Below are positions 33,597-44,300 of a stretch of 64,000 nucleotides of DNA, one piece after another (position 1 is the stretch's first letter; every line of letters starts with the position of its first letter). The notes under the pieces were generated by a model. It worked only from the letters and a program-made list of their open reading frames with translations, ran no database searches and was not told the DNA's origin. The stretch lies in NCBI GenBank assembly GCA_002104945.1, contig MCFH01000017.1, forward strand, positions 496,001 through 560,000, given 5' to 3'. The translations under genes and the position numbers were made by a program. This DNA comes from Piromyces finnis. Taxonomy: Eukaryota; Neocallimastigomycota; Neocallimastigomycetes; Neocallimastigales; Neocallimastigaceae.

Positions 33597-36500
33597 GTTG
33601 AACAAGCAGACTTCTAGGAATCTCATCCGAATAGAAAGGTTCTTTACGAAGCTTTGAGTAAGAGATTCCTTAACCCTAAGGATATTAACATCACCAAAAT
33701 CGACCTGATGAAGCTCAGACACAGTTGGGGAAAAGCTTCCGAATACATAGGAAAATTCTCCCAATATGTCAAATTAATTGGATGTTCCGAAGACATTCAA
33801 TTAACCATCATGCTTTTCCAAGTTCGACCTACCGTGAACTACGCCTATAGTAAGCTAACTTCGGATAGACAAACGTTAGAAGAACTGAAGAATCTTCTAA
33901 TCAAATATGATGCTTCCAAGGATACTTATTATGATGATACTTTGGAAAGACAAGCTAACTACAAGGACAAAGAGTCCTTAATAGCTGATTTATTAGGTAT
34001 TCATGGCAGTCTTTATTCCAAGAACCGTAACAAGACTAACAATCTTAATAACAACCAAAGGAACAACAATAACAACAATCTCCCGTTTAACCAAAAAGGA
34101 AAAGGCCTCAGTAACTTGGATAGCAAGTCTAGTACCCAAAATCCCAATAAAGGTATAAAACCTAATAATGGTACTTCATACTCCAGCTATCTCTGTGAAG
34201 TAGAAGAGCAAGATATCTTAGAGCTACCAAATCCTGATCCGGAGAAGTATCCCATCGCGAAGACTACTGTGAAAACTTCTAAAGGATCTAGACAGGTTAT
34301 CACTTTGTCTCTCTTAGATTCCGGCTCTACTACCAATGTAATCGATATGGATCTAGTGAAGAAACTAGGAATCAAGACCATACCAGCCGATACTGTTGTA
34401 AAGGTCATGGGAGGTAATGTCCTAATGCATTACATCACAGAAGAGTTCAACATTGTAATGAACTTATCTTCTTTAGGAGGAACTCGAGAAGAAGTTCGTC
34501 AATCCAACTACTCCTACTGAACGTCAATTTATTGAGTACATTGAAGAAAACTTGAATAAAGGATTCATTAGAAAATCCCGATCTCCTGCTGGATATCCAG
34601 TCCTCCTCCAAGATAAGAAGGATGGTAGTCTCAGATTTTGAGTTGACTATCGCAAACTCAACGACCAAACTATCAAGAATGCCTATCCGCTACCTTTAAT
34701 CCTATCAGTTTTTGGATCAATGAAAGGCGCTAACTATTTCACTAAGTTAGACCTTAAGTCAGCTTATAATTTAATTAGGATTAAAGAAAGTGACGAGTAC
34801 AAGACTGCATTCAGGACGGCATTTGGTCACTTTGAGTACTTAGTTATGCCTTTTGGACTAACTAATGCTCCTTCAGTTTTCCAAGCTTTCATTAATGATA
34901 TCTTTAGTGATCAAATTAATTAGTACGTTCAAGTGTACTTGAATGATATCATTATCTACTCCAATACCCTTGAAGAACATGTTCAACATGTCCGAAATGT
35001 TCTTCAATTAATCATTGAAAACAACTTAGTTGCGAAACTTAAAAAATGTGAGTTTTACAAAGCTGAAATCGAATTTTTGGGTCACGTAATCAGTAAGGAT
35101 GGGATCAAAACTGATCCTCACAAAATTGAAGCAGTTAAGAACTGGCCTATCCCTACTACTGTGAAAGAAGTTCAGTCTTTTTAGGGTTATGCAATTACTA
35201 CCGTCGCTTTATCTCTAACTTTTCTAAAATTGCGAAACCATTATACAACTTAACTTAGAAAAGCGTCACTTTCATATGGACAGACCAGTGTAATAGAGCA
35301 TTTAATCAACTTAAAAGATTTCTTACTTCGGCTCCAGTTTTACTTTGTCCTGATCACAATAAACCATTCATAGTTGAATGTGACTCAAGTGACTTTACTA
35401 TCGGAGGAGTACTTTCACAAAAAGGTGATGATGGAGACCTGCATCCTGTTTATTACTTTTCTATAATCCTTCATAATGCAGAACTTAATTACTCTATCAC
35501 CGAAAAGGAACTCTTAGCAATTCGTCAAGCTTTTATCGAATGGCGTCACTTACTTCAAGGTGCAAAATATCCTATTACCGTTTATTCAGACATCGAAACT
35601 TTCTTTTTGCTACCAAACCGCAACATCTATCCCAAAGACAAGCTCGTTGACAAGAATACTTTGCACCTTTAATTTTAGAATTATTTATCGACCAGGAAAG
35701 AAAAACGGCAAAGCCGATGCTCTCTCTCGTAGATCCTACCACATGTTCACAGTTGGTTAGGATATAAGTGAATCGTCCTTACTTAAACAAACTCAATTAG
35801 AAAGATTAAACGGAGATGAATGCTACTTCTCTATGGAAACTAGCTTCATTGACGACATTAAGCAGTGCTACCTTCAAGATGAAACCGCTTGTCAGATTCT
35901 TAAGGATCTTGAAGTTCTAAATAGTGATCATCCTTGGATTCTTCAAGATGGCCTTTTAATAAGAACCAAACATCCGGAGCAAGTATATGTTCCAAGTCAA
36001 CTAAGACTCTTAGTTATTAAGCTCAACCATGATGCACCCACTGCCGGTCACTTGGGAGTCGATAAGACTTATGACATTCTTAAACGTAATTTCTATTGGG
36101 TTAATATGCGTCAAGATGTCGAGTCTTATATTCGAAGTTGTAGTGTATGCAAGGCAATGAAAACCGATCACCATGCTTCTTATGGTAATATGATCCGTGT
36201 CCCTCTTCCAGAACTTCCATGGCAACACCTACAAATGGGCTTTATCACGGACTTACCATCAAGACCTTATAACTCTACCTTACCATTCGACTCTACAATC
36301 CAAACCACCATCAAGGTACCATAATGGTTACTACTTGCTACTTAATTAAGATGATACACTTAGTTAGGTTCAAACATTTACCCACTGCTAAGGAAACTGC
36401 TACTGCTTTTCTTAACCATATTTTCAAACTGCACGGATTCCCCTTATCTATTGTTACAGACCGTGGTACTCAGTTTGAAAGTCGTCTTTGGTTTTACTTG

Positions 36501-36627
36501 ATGGAATTCTTTAATATCGATCACCACTCTGCTACTACTGGCTATCACAGCACTGTTGGACAAGTAGAACGTAACAACGACTACGTTGAAACTTATCTTC
36601 GTTGCTACTTAGCTTCGACGCTCACTT
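33597..36627 (+). pseudogene. pol: Family D Ty3/gypsy gag-pol
   Basis: Gag and protease are open in 33,654-34,520: SWGKASEYIGKFSQYVKLIG, an Asn-rich linker, then LSLLDSGSTTNVIDMDLVKK. I see no zinc knuckle. A deletion near 34,490 joins the protease to [49 protein letters not shown] and active site VYLNDIIIYS, where the second catalytic-site Asp pair reads ND. RNase H in shifting frames (FIVECDSSDFTIGGVLSQ, YSITEKELLAI, KADALSRR). Integrase zinc domain 35,833-36,320 (LNHDAPTAGHLGVDKTYDIL, SCSVCKAMK). Core 36,324-36,627 (FPLSIVTDRGTQFESRLWF, VGQVERNNDYVE), then truncated. G+C is visibly higher than in family A. Confidence 0.9.
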
Positions 36628-37032
36628 AATCCATGTACATTAGATGCATGTCGTTGTACGATATTTCACAACTACAATGCTAAGCCTCTTATAGTCAATT
36701 TGATCACATGTCAACCGCCCCCTAATGTTTAAACTTAAATTGATTAAGGAATATTGTGTGTTTTTGGCATAGCCTAAGTCACCACTTATTAAGTTCTAAT
36801 TTGGAATGTACCATGTACACTAGACCCTCTCAGGCCGGCTAGACGAGTGTTATTATCATAGTAGTAAATTAGAAAGTTCATTTATACTTACCTGAATATC
36901 ATAACCCAACCCATGGCAAACCCAGTGGGAAAATCCACAGGCACTGACATCTGCGGGGTCGAACCAGAAGCCTTATGTATACTAAGGCAACGCCTTAACA
37001 ACCAGGATAAAAACTGGAACGACACACATCAG
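36628..37032. other. Less A/T-rich flank of the young element
   Basis: No protein-coding gene recognised. It includes CTCAGGCCGGCTAGACGAG near 36,829 and, on the minus strand, a consensus-like 5' splice site CAGGTAAGTAT near 36,893-36,883. The right end holds a tRNA-like sequence and forms the left flank (ending ATCAG) of the 37,033 element. Confidence 0.4.
36935..37015 (-). other. tRNA-like sequence or SINE head (candidate)
   Basis: On the minus strand: a D-loop-like GGTTGTTAAGGCG, then a hairpin CCTTA-GTATACA-TAAGG with a 7-nt loop having T at the second place as in an anticodon loop, then GGTTCGACCCC, close to the pol III B box. A proper acceptor stem and a well-paired T stem are missing. 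It may be a decayed tRNA gene, a tRNA-derived SINE head or chance. Confidence 0.3.
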
Positions 37033-37844
37033 TGATAAATAATGAAATTAATAAATATAAAATTATTATTATACCTGATTTTTAAGTTAACCCTAAAAGT
37101 AACTTAAAACAAGTTATAGTTTAATTAAGTACTTTACCAAAATTCTTAAATAAAATTAATCCTAAACACTGCATATATTTTGATTATTGAAAGAAAATAA
37201 TAAACTTTAATTAATCGAGATCAAAATATATAACTTTTGATAAATTAATTGTTAAATTAAATATTTAATAACTTCGTTAGTAAATTACACTTTAAAAGTA
37301 AACAAATATAATAATTCATGTTATAAAATAATATAATTAAACACCTTTATTAAAACATTAAAAATAATTATTACTTTAATTAATTGTAAAATAAACAACT
37401 TTTTATATTCTTTAACTTTTAATTATTTCTTTTATTGTTATTTCTAATTACTTTTATTACTTTTATTGTAAATAGTTATTAATTTTATTGTTTTAATGTA
37501 AATAGTTTAAATTTAAAAGAAAATATAAATACATGTAAATATTCTTATTTTAATCATTATTATTATTATTAATAAAGAAATATTATATAGTTAGATTAAT
37601 ATTTTATAATTTTAATAATCACTTTTATACTTAAATAAATAAAAATTTTAAATATTTAAATATTAGAAAAACAAGTGTTTCTAATAAAACAATTTAGTGT
37701 TTTAACAAAACAATTTTATTAATTTTTATAAAAACGATCTTAAATCTTAATCAATATAACTTATATAGTTATAACAAAAGATATAATATAATAATCACTT
37801 TTTGAAGTAAAATTCAAAATTAAGATTATTACCAAATTATATCA
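37033..37844 (+). repeat. 5' LTR (812 bp)
   Basis: Starts TGATAAATAATG and ends TTATATCA. Same length and sequence as 44,589-45,400 on reading line by line. A truncated relative lies at 14,435-14,988. It should contain the promoter and the start of the genomic RNA. Confidence 0.95.
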
Positions 37845-37845
37845 A

Positions 37846-37861
37846 TGGTCCTTCGAACCGG
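37846..37861 (+). promoter_or_regulatory. Primer binding site, tRNA-Tyr-like
   Basis: TGGTCCTTCGAACCGG, one base after the 5' LTR. Its complement ends ...TCGAAGGACCA, which fits the 3' end of eukaryotic tRNA-Tyr whose acceptor starts CCTTCGA (as in the human tRNA), with one mismatch in the T stem. It should prime minus-strand cDNA. Confidence 0.7.
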
Positions 37862-39765
37862 AGAATCAAAATAAGATAAATATATAAATTTTCTTTATAT
37901 AAAAATTTCATATAGAATAGTAAAATATTCTATGAAATTAATTAAATAATCAAGTTATAATAGTATAGAATAGATAGTTAATAGAATAGTTAAATATTCT
38001 CAATATTTTATCTATTTAGAAATTATAACTTATTAAATAATAAAATAATATTAAAATAATAAATCAATATTCAATGTTGAAATATTATTTAAATATTATT
38101 AAATCAATATTAAAATAAAATAAATAAATTATAATACTTAATAGTATAGTATTAATATAGTAAATTGATATATAAACATTATATATTAGATAAAATATAT
38201 AGATATTTTAAATAAGAAAAGAATTAAAAAAAAAAAAAAAAAAAAAATAGTATAGAAAAATTATTAGATAAATAGATTGATAATATTATAAATAAGATAG
38301 TTGAAAGAATTAATTATAATAATAAAATAGGTATATATACATTAGATATATATACATAAAAATAAATATATAATAAAAATAAATCAAAATAATAATAAAT
38401 AAAGATTTAAGTATATATATAAAAAATATATATACACCAAACAAACCAAAAAAAAAAAAAATTATAAATATAAAACTTTATAAATAAAAATACTTGTAAA
38501 AATATACTAGGAGCGTATAGAGCTCATATACAGAGTTTCAGTGTATAATTAACTAGTTTCAGTTGGTTAGAAACTATAGCTGTTAATCACTGAAGTATTT
38601 GTAAAAGTAGGACGAGTGTGAATAGCACGCTTACTTGGGGGAAGGGATTGTTAGTGTGATAAAAAGCACGCAATACAGGACTCTCAAGTTGAATACTTTT
38701 GTGAACTCTGGCGAATAAGGAACTTTAGTCACCGAAGGCTAAAGGTTTGTCGTGAAGGTAAAGCGACATAAAAATATATAGTTTAAATTTATTTTGAGGT
38801 CTAGTATATCACCTCTAGTTAGTAGCTTTTGCCGGTTAATTAAATTGTTGTAAGGCACTAAAAAGCGAAAAATAAATCCTGTAAATAAAGTTTTATATTT
38901 AATTATTTTTTTTAAAAAAAGAAAAAGAAATACATAAATTATAATTATAAATTAATAATTATAATTTATAAATTAAAGATAAAAATTATTTAATTATAAA
39001 ATATGATCATCGGTCAAATAAAATTAAAAGTATTGTTATAAATTTTAAATAATAAAAGCAATAATATTGAGTTGTCTTTTTAGTTAATTTTCAGCGAAAA
39101 ATAACTTTTGTTTATCTTTTCGGTTAATTAATTACTAAGATAATTAAAGTGTTTTATAGTAAGTTAGTAAGAGTGCAGTTTTATCACATATCGTGGGGGA
39201 GTAGAGCGCTAACTAATAAGTAAATATTACACCACTTAATATTTATGACGGTTAGTTAGTGGAGGTCGAAAGGCACGGTGACGAAACTGTCGGGTACTCT
39301 GAAGGTACTATAATAACATAATCAATATTATTTTCTGCTTTATAATAAAGAAATAAAAATAAACATCCTACTCTAAATTAAATATTTTTTTTAACAATAC
39401 TAATATATAAATAACTTAATATAAATAAAATATATTCTTAACATTTTCTCAAAAAAAAAATAAAATCTTCTTAATTACAATAAAACTAAAGCAAGTGTCT
39501 ACAAGTGTTTACAAACAACAACCAATTACTCCTTTTATATTACATTATATAAACGTTATATAAGATTATATTTTATTAATAACAGTAATAAATAAAATAC
39601 CTATAAATAAAATACCTGTAAATAAAATTATTATTGTAAATAAAGACTATTGTAAATAAAAACATATTATTGTACCTATAACTAAATTATTGAGAATAAA
39701 TAAAAATTGAACTTTTAAATAGAATATTAAAATAAAATAAAATAAAATAAAAATAATAAGTAATA
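37862..39765 (+). other. 1.9 kb untranslated leader of the element
   Basis: No long reading frame. Mostly A/T, with a run of 22 A at 38,226-38,247. Two less A/T-rich islands, 38,500-38,790 and 39,060-39,310, contain many short complementary segments and G runs (CTTGGGGGAAGGG near 38,635, CGTGGGGGAG near 39,194). Short elements recur in both (CGGTTAATTAA, GCGAAAAATAA). They could fold into packaging, dimer or translation elements. A spliced leader is also possible, for example a donor-like GTAAGT near 39,161. Confidence 0.6.
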
Positions 39766-40662
39766 ATGGATAATACTACTAAAGGTATTACCTTTAATAG
39801 AATACCTATTTTGGGTTCAACAAAGGTTGAATTTGATGATTGGGAATTTTCTTTCAAACATTGGTGTAATTTATATAAGGTACCAGAACAAGAAAAGTTA
39901 GAATACCTTATATCATTAACTACAGGTACAGCTAGAACAATTGTAGTTAATGCATTAAATAAAGAAACACCAGATGATTATAATACCATCATCAAAAACC
40001 TTAAAAGTCATTTTAAAGGTTCAGTACCAAAGAATTCTAGATTATTAGAATTGTCTACTATTACAATAAAGAAAAATGAAAGTGTATCTGAATTCAATAT
40101 TAAATTTGACTCTTTAATAAATAAAACAAACTTAAAAATGTCAAATGAAATCATATTGTCCTACTATATTAATGCTTTTAGAAACCTTACTAAAACTTAC
40201 GAAGCACTTTTAGAAGCTGAACCAAAAAGTTTAGAAGAAGCCAGAAACATTACTATTAAGAAAGAGAAAATTTTCAATATAGTTGAAGAAAATAGACCAA
40301 AAATAAGAACTTCCATTAGTTCTAGAAGGTCTCCAAATGATAATAATGCTCAAAGAAATAATGATAGAGCATATTCAAATAATTTTAATAGTTATAACCG
40401 AATGAATAACAATAACACTACTCAAAATAGTTTTAAAAATTATAATAATAGAAATTATTCTAATAACTACAGAAATAATAATTATAATAGTAATATTCAA
40501 AATAATAACTACAATAATGATAACAATAATTATTCAAGATTTAATAATATTAATCAAAACGTTGAGCAAAGAAGAAGTACCTTAAAATACCCAAAAAATA
40601 ATGATGATGAGTTAAAAGAAATAACTCAAAAGCTTGCTGACCTAAAAATTAACGTTGTTTAA
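39766..40662 (+). CDS. gag: Gag (capsid part)
   Basis: 298 codons from ATG at 39,766. It forms the particle that packages element RNA. The capsid part (residues about 20-170) follows Retrotrans_gag: DDWEFSFKHWCNLYKV, LEYLISLTTGTARTIVV, IIKNLKSHFKG, SVSEFNIKFDSLINK. Residues about 190-275 are an Asn/Tyr/Arg-rich linker. The end LADLKINVV stops at TAA (40,660) just where the relatives continue into the zinc knuckle (LTIKVCYFC). The knuckle is present here in the -1 frame, so this Gag is cut short by a single-base lesion, a sequence error, or an unknown shift. Confidence 0.9.
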   Translation: MDNTTKGITFNRIPILGSTKVEFDDWEFSFKHWCNLYKVPEQEKLEYLISLTTGTARTIVVNALNKETPDDYNTIIKNLKSHFKGSVPKNSRLLELSTITIKKNESVSEFNIKFDSLINKTNLKMSNEIILSYYINAFRNLTKTYEALLEAEPKSLEEARNITIKKEKIFNIVEENRPKIRTSISSRRSPNDNNAQRNNDRAYSNNFNSYNRMNNNNTTQNSFKNYNNRNYSNNYRNNNYNSNIQNNNYNNDNNNYSRFNNINQNVEQRRSTLKYPKNNDDELKEITQKLADLKINVV

Positions 40663-40733
40663 ATTGTAAAAGAATAGGTCATACTACGAATGATTGTCCA
40701 GAATTAGATGACGAATACAATCATTTAAACTAA
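40656..40733 (+). pseudogene. Gag zinc knuckle, out of frame with capsid
   Basis: Frame -1 to the capsid ORF reads CLNCKRIGHTTNDC, a perfect C-x2-C-x4-H-x4-C nucleic-acid-binding knuckle, then PELDDEYNHLN and TAA at 40,731. In this frame TAA lies at 40,650-40,652, so the shift from capsid would have to occur in the next few codons, where no slippery heptamer is seen. One lost base near 40,654 explains it best. Confidence 0.85.
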
Positions 40734-40773
40734 ATAATGGGAGTAAGCAATCTCCCATAAAAACTAAAATTGC
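40724..40773 (+). promoter_or_regulatory. -1 ribosomal frameshift signal: UUUAAAC plus H-type pseudoknot
   Basis: TTTAAAC at 40,724-40,730 lies in the phase CAT TTA AAC before TAA at 40,731. After a 6-nt spacer, stem 1 pairs ATGGGAG (40,737-40,743) with CTCCCAT (40,752-40,758). Stem 2 pairs GCAAT (40,747-40,751) with ATTGC (40,769-40,773). Loop 1 is 3 nt and loop 3 is 10 nt and A-rich. A -1 shift here continues as LNNGSKQSPIKTKIAN in the exact pol frame. U UUA AAC is the strongest known eukaryotic slippery class, best known from coronaviruses. It would set the Gag to Gag-Pol ratio. Confidence 0.9.
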
Positions 40774-41389
40774 AAATAGTTCACAAAATACACAAGAAGC
40801 ACAAATAAATTCTAATATCTCTAATGAAAATAATTATTCTATTAATGCGGCTCAAAAGAAGAAAATAAATGTTAAAACATTAGATAAAAATAAAATATCA
40901 CCAAATAATAAAAGTATTGTCAAGCCCTCAATACTTAACCAACCTAACATTAGGAATTTAAAACAACAAAAGAAGGCTATTAGAGATACTCGTAGAAGAA
41001 AAATTAGTGAAGATAAAGATGAAGTTATGGAAGAAACCCCAAATGAAGAAATAGAAATAGAAAGTGAAGAAGAACAAAATAATACAAATGAAATACCTTT
41101 AGAAGAAGTTACTAATACAAAAGAACATATCCAACCTATTGAAATTAATAACTCTAATGATTCTACCAATGAAGAAACTTTTAAAAATAATAATGAAACA
41201 AGTGATGTAAAAGTAAAGAAAAATTCTGTCAAAACCAAAGTAACCACAAAAAGAAATATGACAGAAATACAAATGTTAAAAACCAAAGATAAATTTAGTA
41301 TAATTAAAGAAGCAAATAATTTATATCCAAAAATAAGTCTTTCCCAATTACTTTCTGCTAGTCCATCACTTAGAAAAGAATTAGAATAA
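40730..41389 (+). CDS. pol: Pol N-terminal linker region
   Basis: Reached by the -1 shift. The frame is open from the shift site to TAA at 41,387. A Ser/Asn-rich start (SKQSPIKTKIANSSQN) is followed by KPSILNQPNIRNLKQQKK and an acidic, Glu/Asn-rich middle, then KISLSQLLSASPSLRKELE. The last block aligns with ITYGQLFNVCPKVRNQLLQ of the relic at 12,180-12,240, so it is a conserved pre-protease element. The relic has Gln at or near the place of TAA; CAA to TAA is one transition. Confidence 0.8.
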   Translation, partial: LNNGSKQSPIKTKIANSSQNTQEAQINSNISNENNYSINAAQKKKINVKTLDKNKISPNNKSIVKPSILNQPNIRNLKQQKKAIRDTRRRKISEDKDEVMEETPNEEIEIESEEEQNNTNEIPLEEVTNTKEHIQPIEINNSNDSTNEETFKNNNETSDVKVKKNSVKTKVTTKRNMTEIQMLKTKDKFSIIKEANNLYPKISLSQLLSASPSLRKELE

Positions 41390-44300
41390 GGATGTAAACC
41401 TAAAGTTGAAAAAGTGATGTACTCCTTTAATAACTCTAATATTCCATTAATAATTGGTGATATAGATGGAAAATATTTAAAAATTCTTTATGATACTGGC
41501 GCAAATGTCAATATCATTACTACAAATGGTTTTAATAAACTATCAAATAAAAATATTGAAAAAAGTGATGAGGAACAAAATATAACTATTGCTAATGGTA
41601 CTACTGTTCCTACAAATGTTTTTACTACTTTAAAAATAAATATTAATAATTGTTGTACTATTTTAGAAAAATTTTATATTATTGAACAAAGTAATCCATA
41701 CTTTGATATAATTTTTGGAAGAGGTATTCAAAAGAAATACCGTTTATTTATTGACCCTGATGATGATTATATATACCAGAAAACTAAAAAAGGTTTAAAG
41801 AAAATTACAAACTTTATCAATAGTAATGATAATGATGCTAATGATATTCCCTTAATAAATTCTATAATTATTTCAAAAGAAGAAAACCAAGAATTTCAAG
41901 ATACGTTAAAAGAAATCTTAAATTCAACACCTGATAATATTAAATCAAAATTTGAACACATTATAAATAAATATAAAAATTGTATGGCTACATCAATGTC
42001 TCAATTAACTACTGCGGATTTAGAACCTCATTCTATAATTACTACTACTAATAAACCAATAAAATTAAAACCTTATAAATTATCTAAGGAACATGCTGAT
42101 ATTTTAAAAAGTGAAATTCTTTCATTACTTGATAAAGGTTTAATTACTCCTTCTCACTCTCCATGGTCATTTCCAGTTTTACTTGTACAAAAGAAAAATG
42201 GTAAATGGAGAATGTGTATTGATTATAGAAGACTTAATGAAATTACTATTAAGGATTCTTATGCACTTCCTTTTATTGATGAATTAATATCTTCTGTTAA
42301 TGGTGCAAAAATATTTTCTGCTTTAGATTTATATTCTGGCTATCACCAAATTCCTATGAACCCAAATGATATTGAAAAAACTGCTTTTACAACGAAATTT
42401 GGTAATTATAATTTTAAAGTAATGTCATTTGGTTTAACTAATGCTCCCGCTACTTTCCAGCGAGAAATGAATAGGATTCTCTTACCATTAGTTGGTAAAT
42501 GTCTTTTTGTTTACATTGATGATATTGTTGTTTATTCTAAATCACCAGAAGAACATCTTTATCATTTGCAACAAGTTTTTGAAATATTATCTAAATATAA
42601 TCTTTCTCTTAATTTACAAAAATGTAAATTCTTTCAAGAAAAGGTAGAAGTACTAGGACATGTACTTACACCTAACGGATTAAAAACTGTTCCTTCTAAA
42701 GTTCAAAGTATTGCTTTATGGAATGCTCCAAAAAATGTTAATGAACTAAGATCATTCCTAGGTTTAGCTAGTTACTACCGCAAATTTATTCAAAATTTTT
42801 CTATTAGAGCAAGCTCTCTTTTTAATTTATTAAAGAAAGACCAAGAATATATTTGGTCACAAGAATGTAATAATGCTTTTGAAGATATCCGACAATGTCT
42901 ATTAAGTGATCCTATTTTAAGTTATCCTGATTTTAATAAAGAATTTATTATTCGTACTGATGCATCAACTAATGGCATTGGTGCTGTACTCTTACAGGTG
43001 GAGGGGGACAAATTGGAACATCCAATTTGTTGTATTAGTCGTACTTTATCTACTTCAGAAAAGAATTATTCTGTTACTGACCTTGAAGGATTAGCTATTT
43101 ATTATGCAATTCTACAATTTCGTCAATATATTATAAGTAATAAAAATCCTACCATATTAATTACTGATCATAAACCATTACTGGGATTTTATAAAAAGAA
43201 TATTCCATCAAAAGGTAGACATGCAAGATGGATTGAAGAATTTAATAAATATAAAATTGAATTAAAATATGATAAAGGAAAGAAAAATGTTTTTGCTGAT
43301 GCCCTTTCAAGATTACCTTCTAAAAATTCTGATGAAATAGTAAATTGTGCTTATGCAATTTTGTCTGATTTTAATCCAAGAGATTTAGACCTACCTGAAG
43401 GAATAAAAAAATATTTTACTAAAAATTATCAAGTTGTTGATAATACTCTTTATTATAAAAAAGATGAATTATATCTTAAAGTTATTTACAAAGATGAAGA
43501 TAAAAAAGATATTATTAGTCGTGCTCATTCTGTTGGTCATGAAGGTGCTGAAAAGACCACAAATAGAATTTTAAAATCTTATTATTGGCCTGGTATTTGG
43601 AATGATGTTAGAATGTGGGTAAAGTCCTGTAGAAAATGTCAACTTTGTAGACCTAAGCCTTTACCTAAAAATACTGAAGATAATATAACCCCAATTGAAC
43701 AACCATTTACTAGAGTCGGATTAGATATAGTTGGCCCATTACCACTTACTAAACATGGAAATTCTTATATTATTACCCTTGTTGATTATTTCACTAAATG
43801 GGTTGAAGCTAAAGCAATTCCAAATATGAAATCAGAAGAAGTAATAAACTTTTTAATAGAAGTAATAACAAGACATGGTCCACCAGAAATAATTGTTACT
43901 GATAATGGAAGTTCATTTATTTCTGATATTACTAAAATGATGATTGATTTATATGGATCATGGGTTCATTTTGTTTCTCCTCATCATCCACAATCTAATG
44001 GTATGATTGAGAATAGAAACAAAGAAATAGGAAAAACTTTAAGACTCTTAGTTGAAAATGAATCTGAATGGGATGAATATCTACCATCTGCATTATGGTC
44101 ACTTATAACTACCAAAAATTCAAAAACAAAGTTTAGTAGTTTCGAATTATTATATGGTAGAAGAGACACATGGCCATTAGAAATAATGTTTTCTGATATT
44201 TATAAAGATCCTAATGAAACAGAAGAGGAATATATTTTTAGAAGATTTTTAAGGCATCAAAATTGGGTAAAACAAGCTACTGAATATTCTAATCATGCTA

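Noticed and set aside
40640-40662. A second programmed frameshift between capsid and zinc knuckle
   Set aside because: The knuckle frame has TAA at 40,650-40,652, leaving only about three codons for a shift, and no X XXY YYZ heptamer lies there.
40852-41286. Minus-strand reading frame with hydrophobic residues, possible membrane protein
   Set aside because: It is the antisense of the Glu/Asn-rich pol linker; the hydrophobic codons are complements of GAA and AAT codons.
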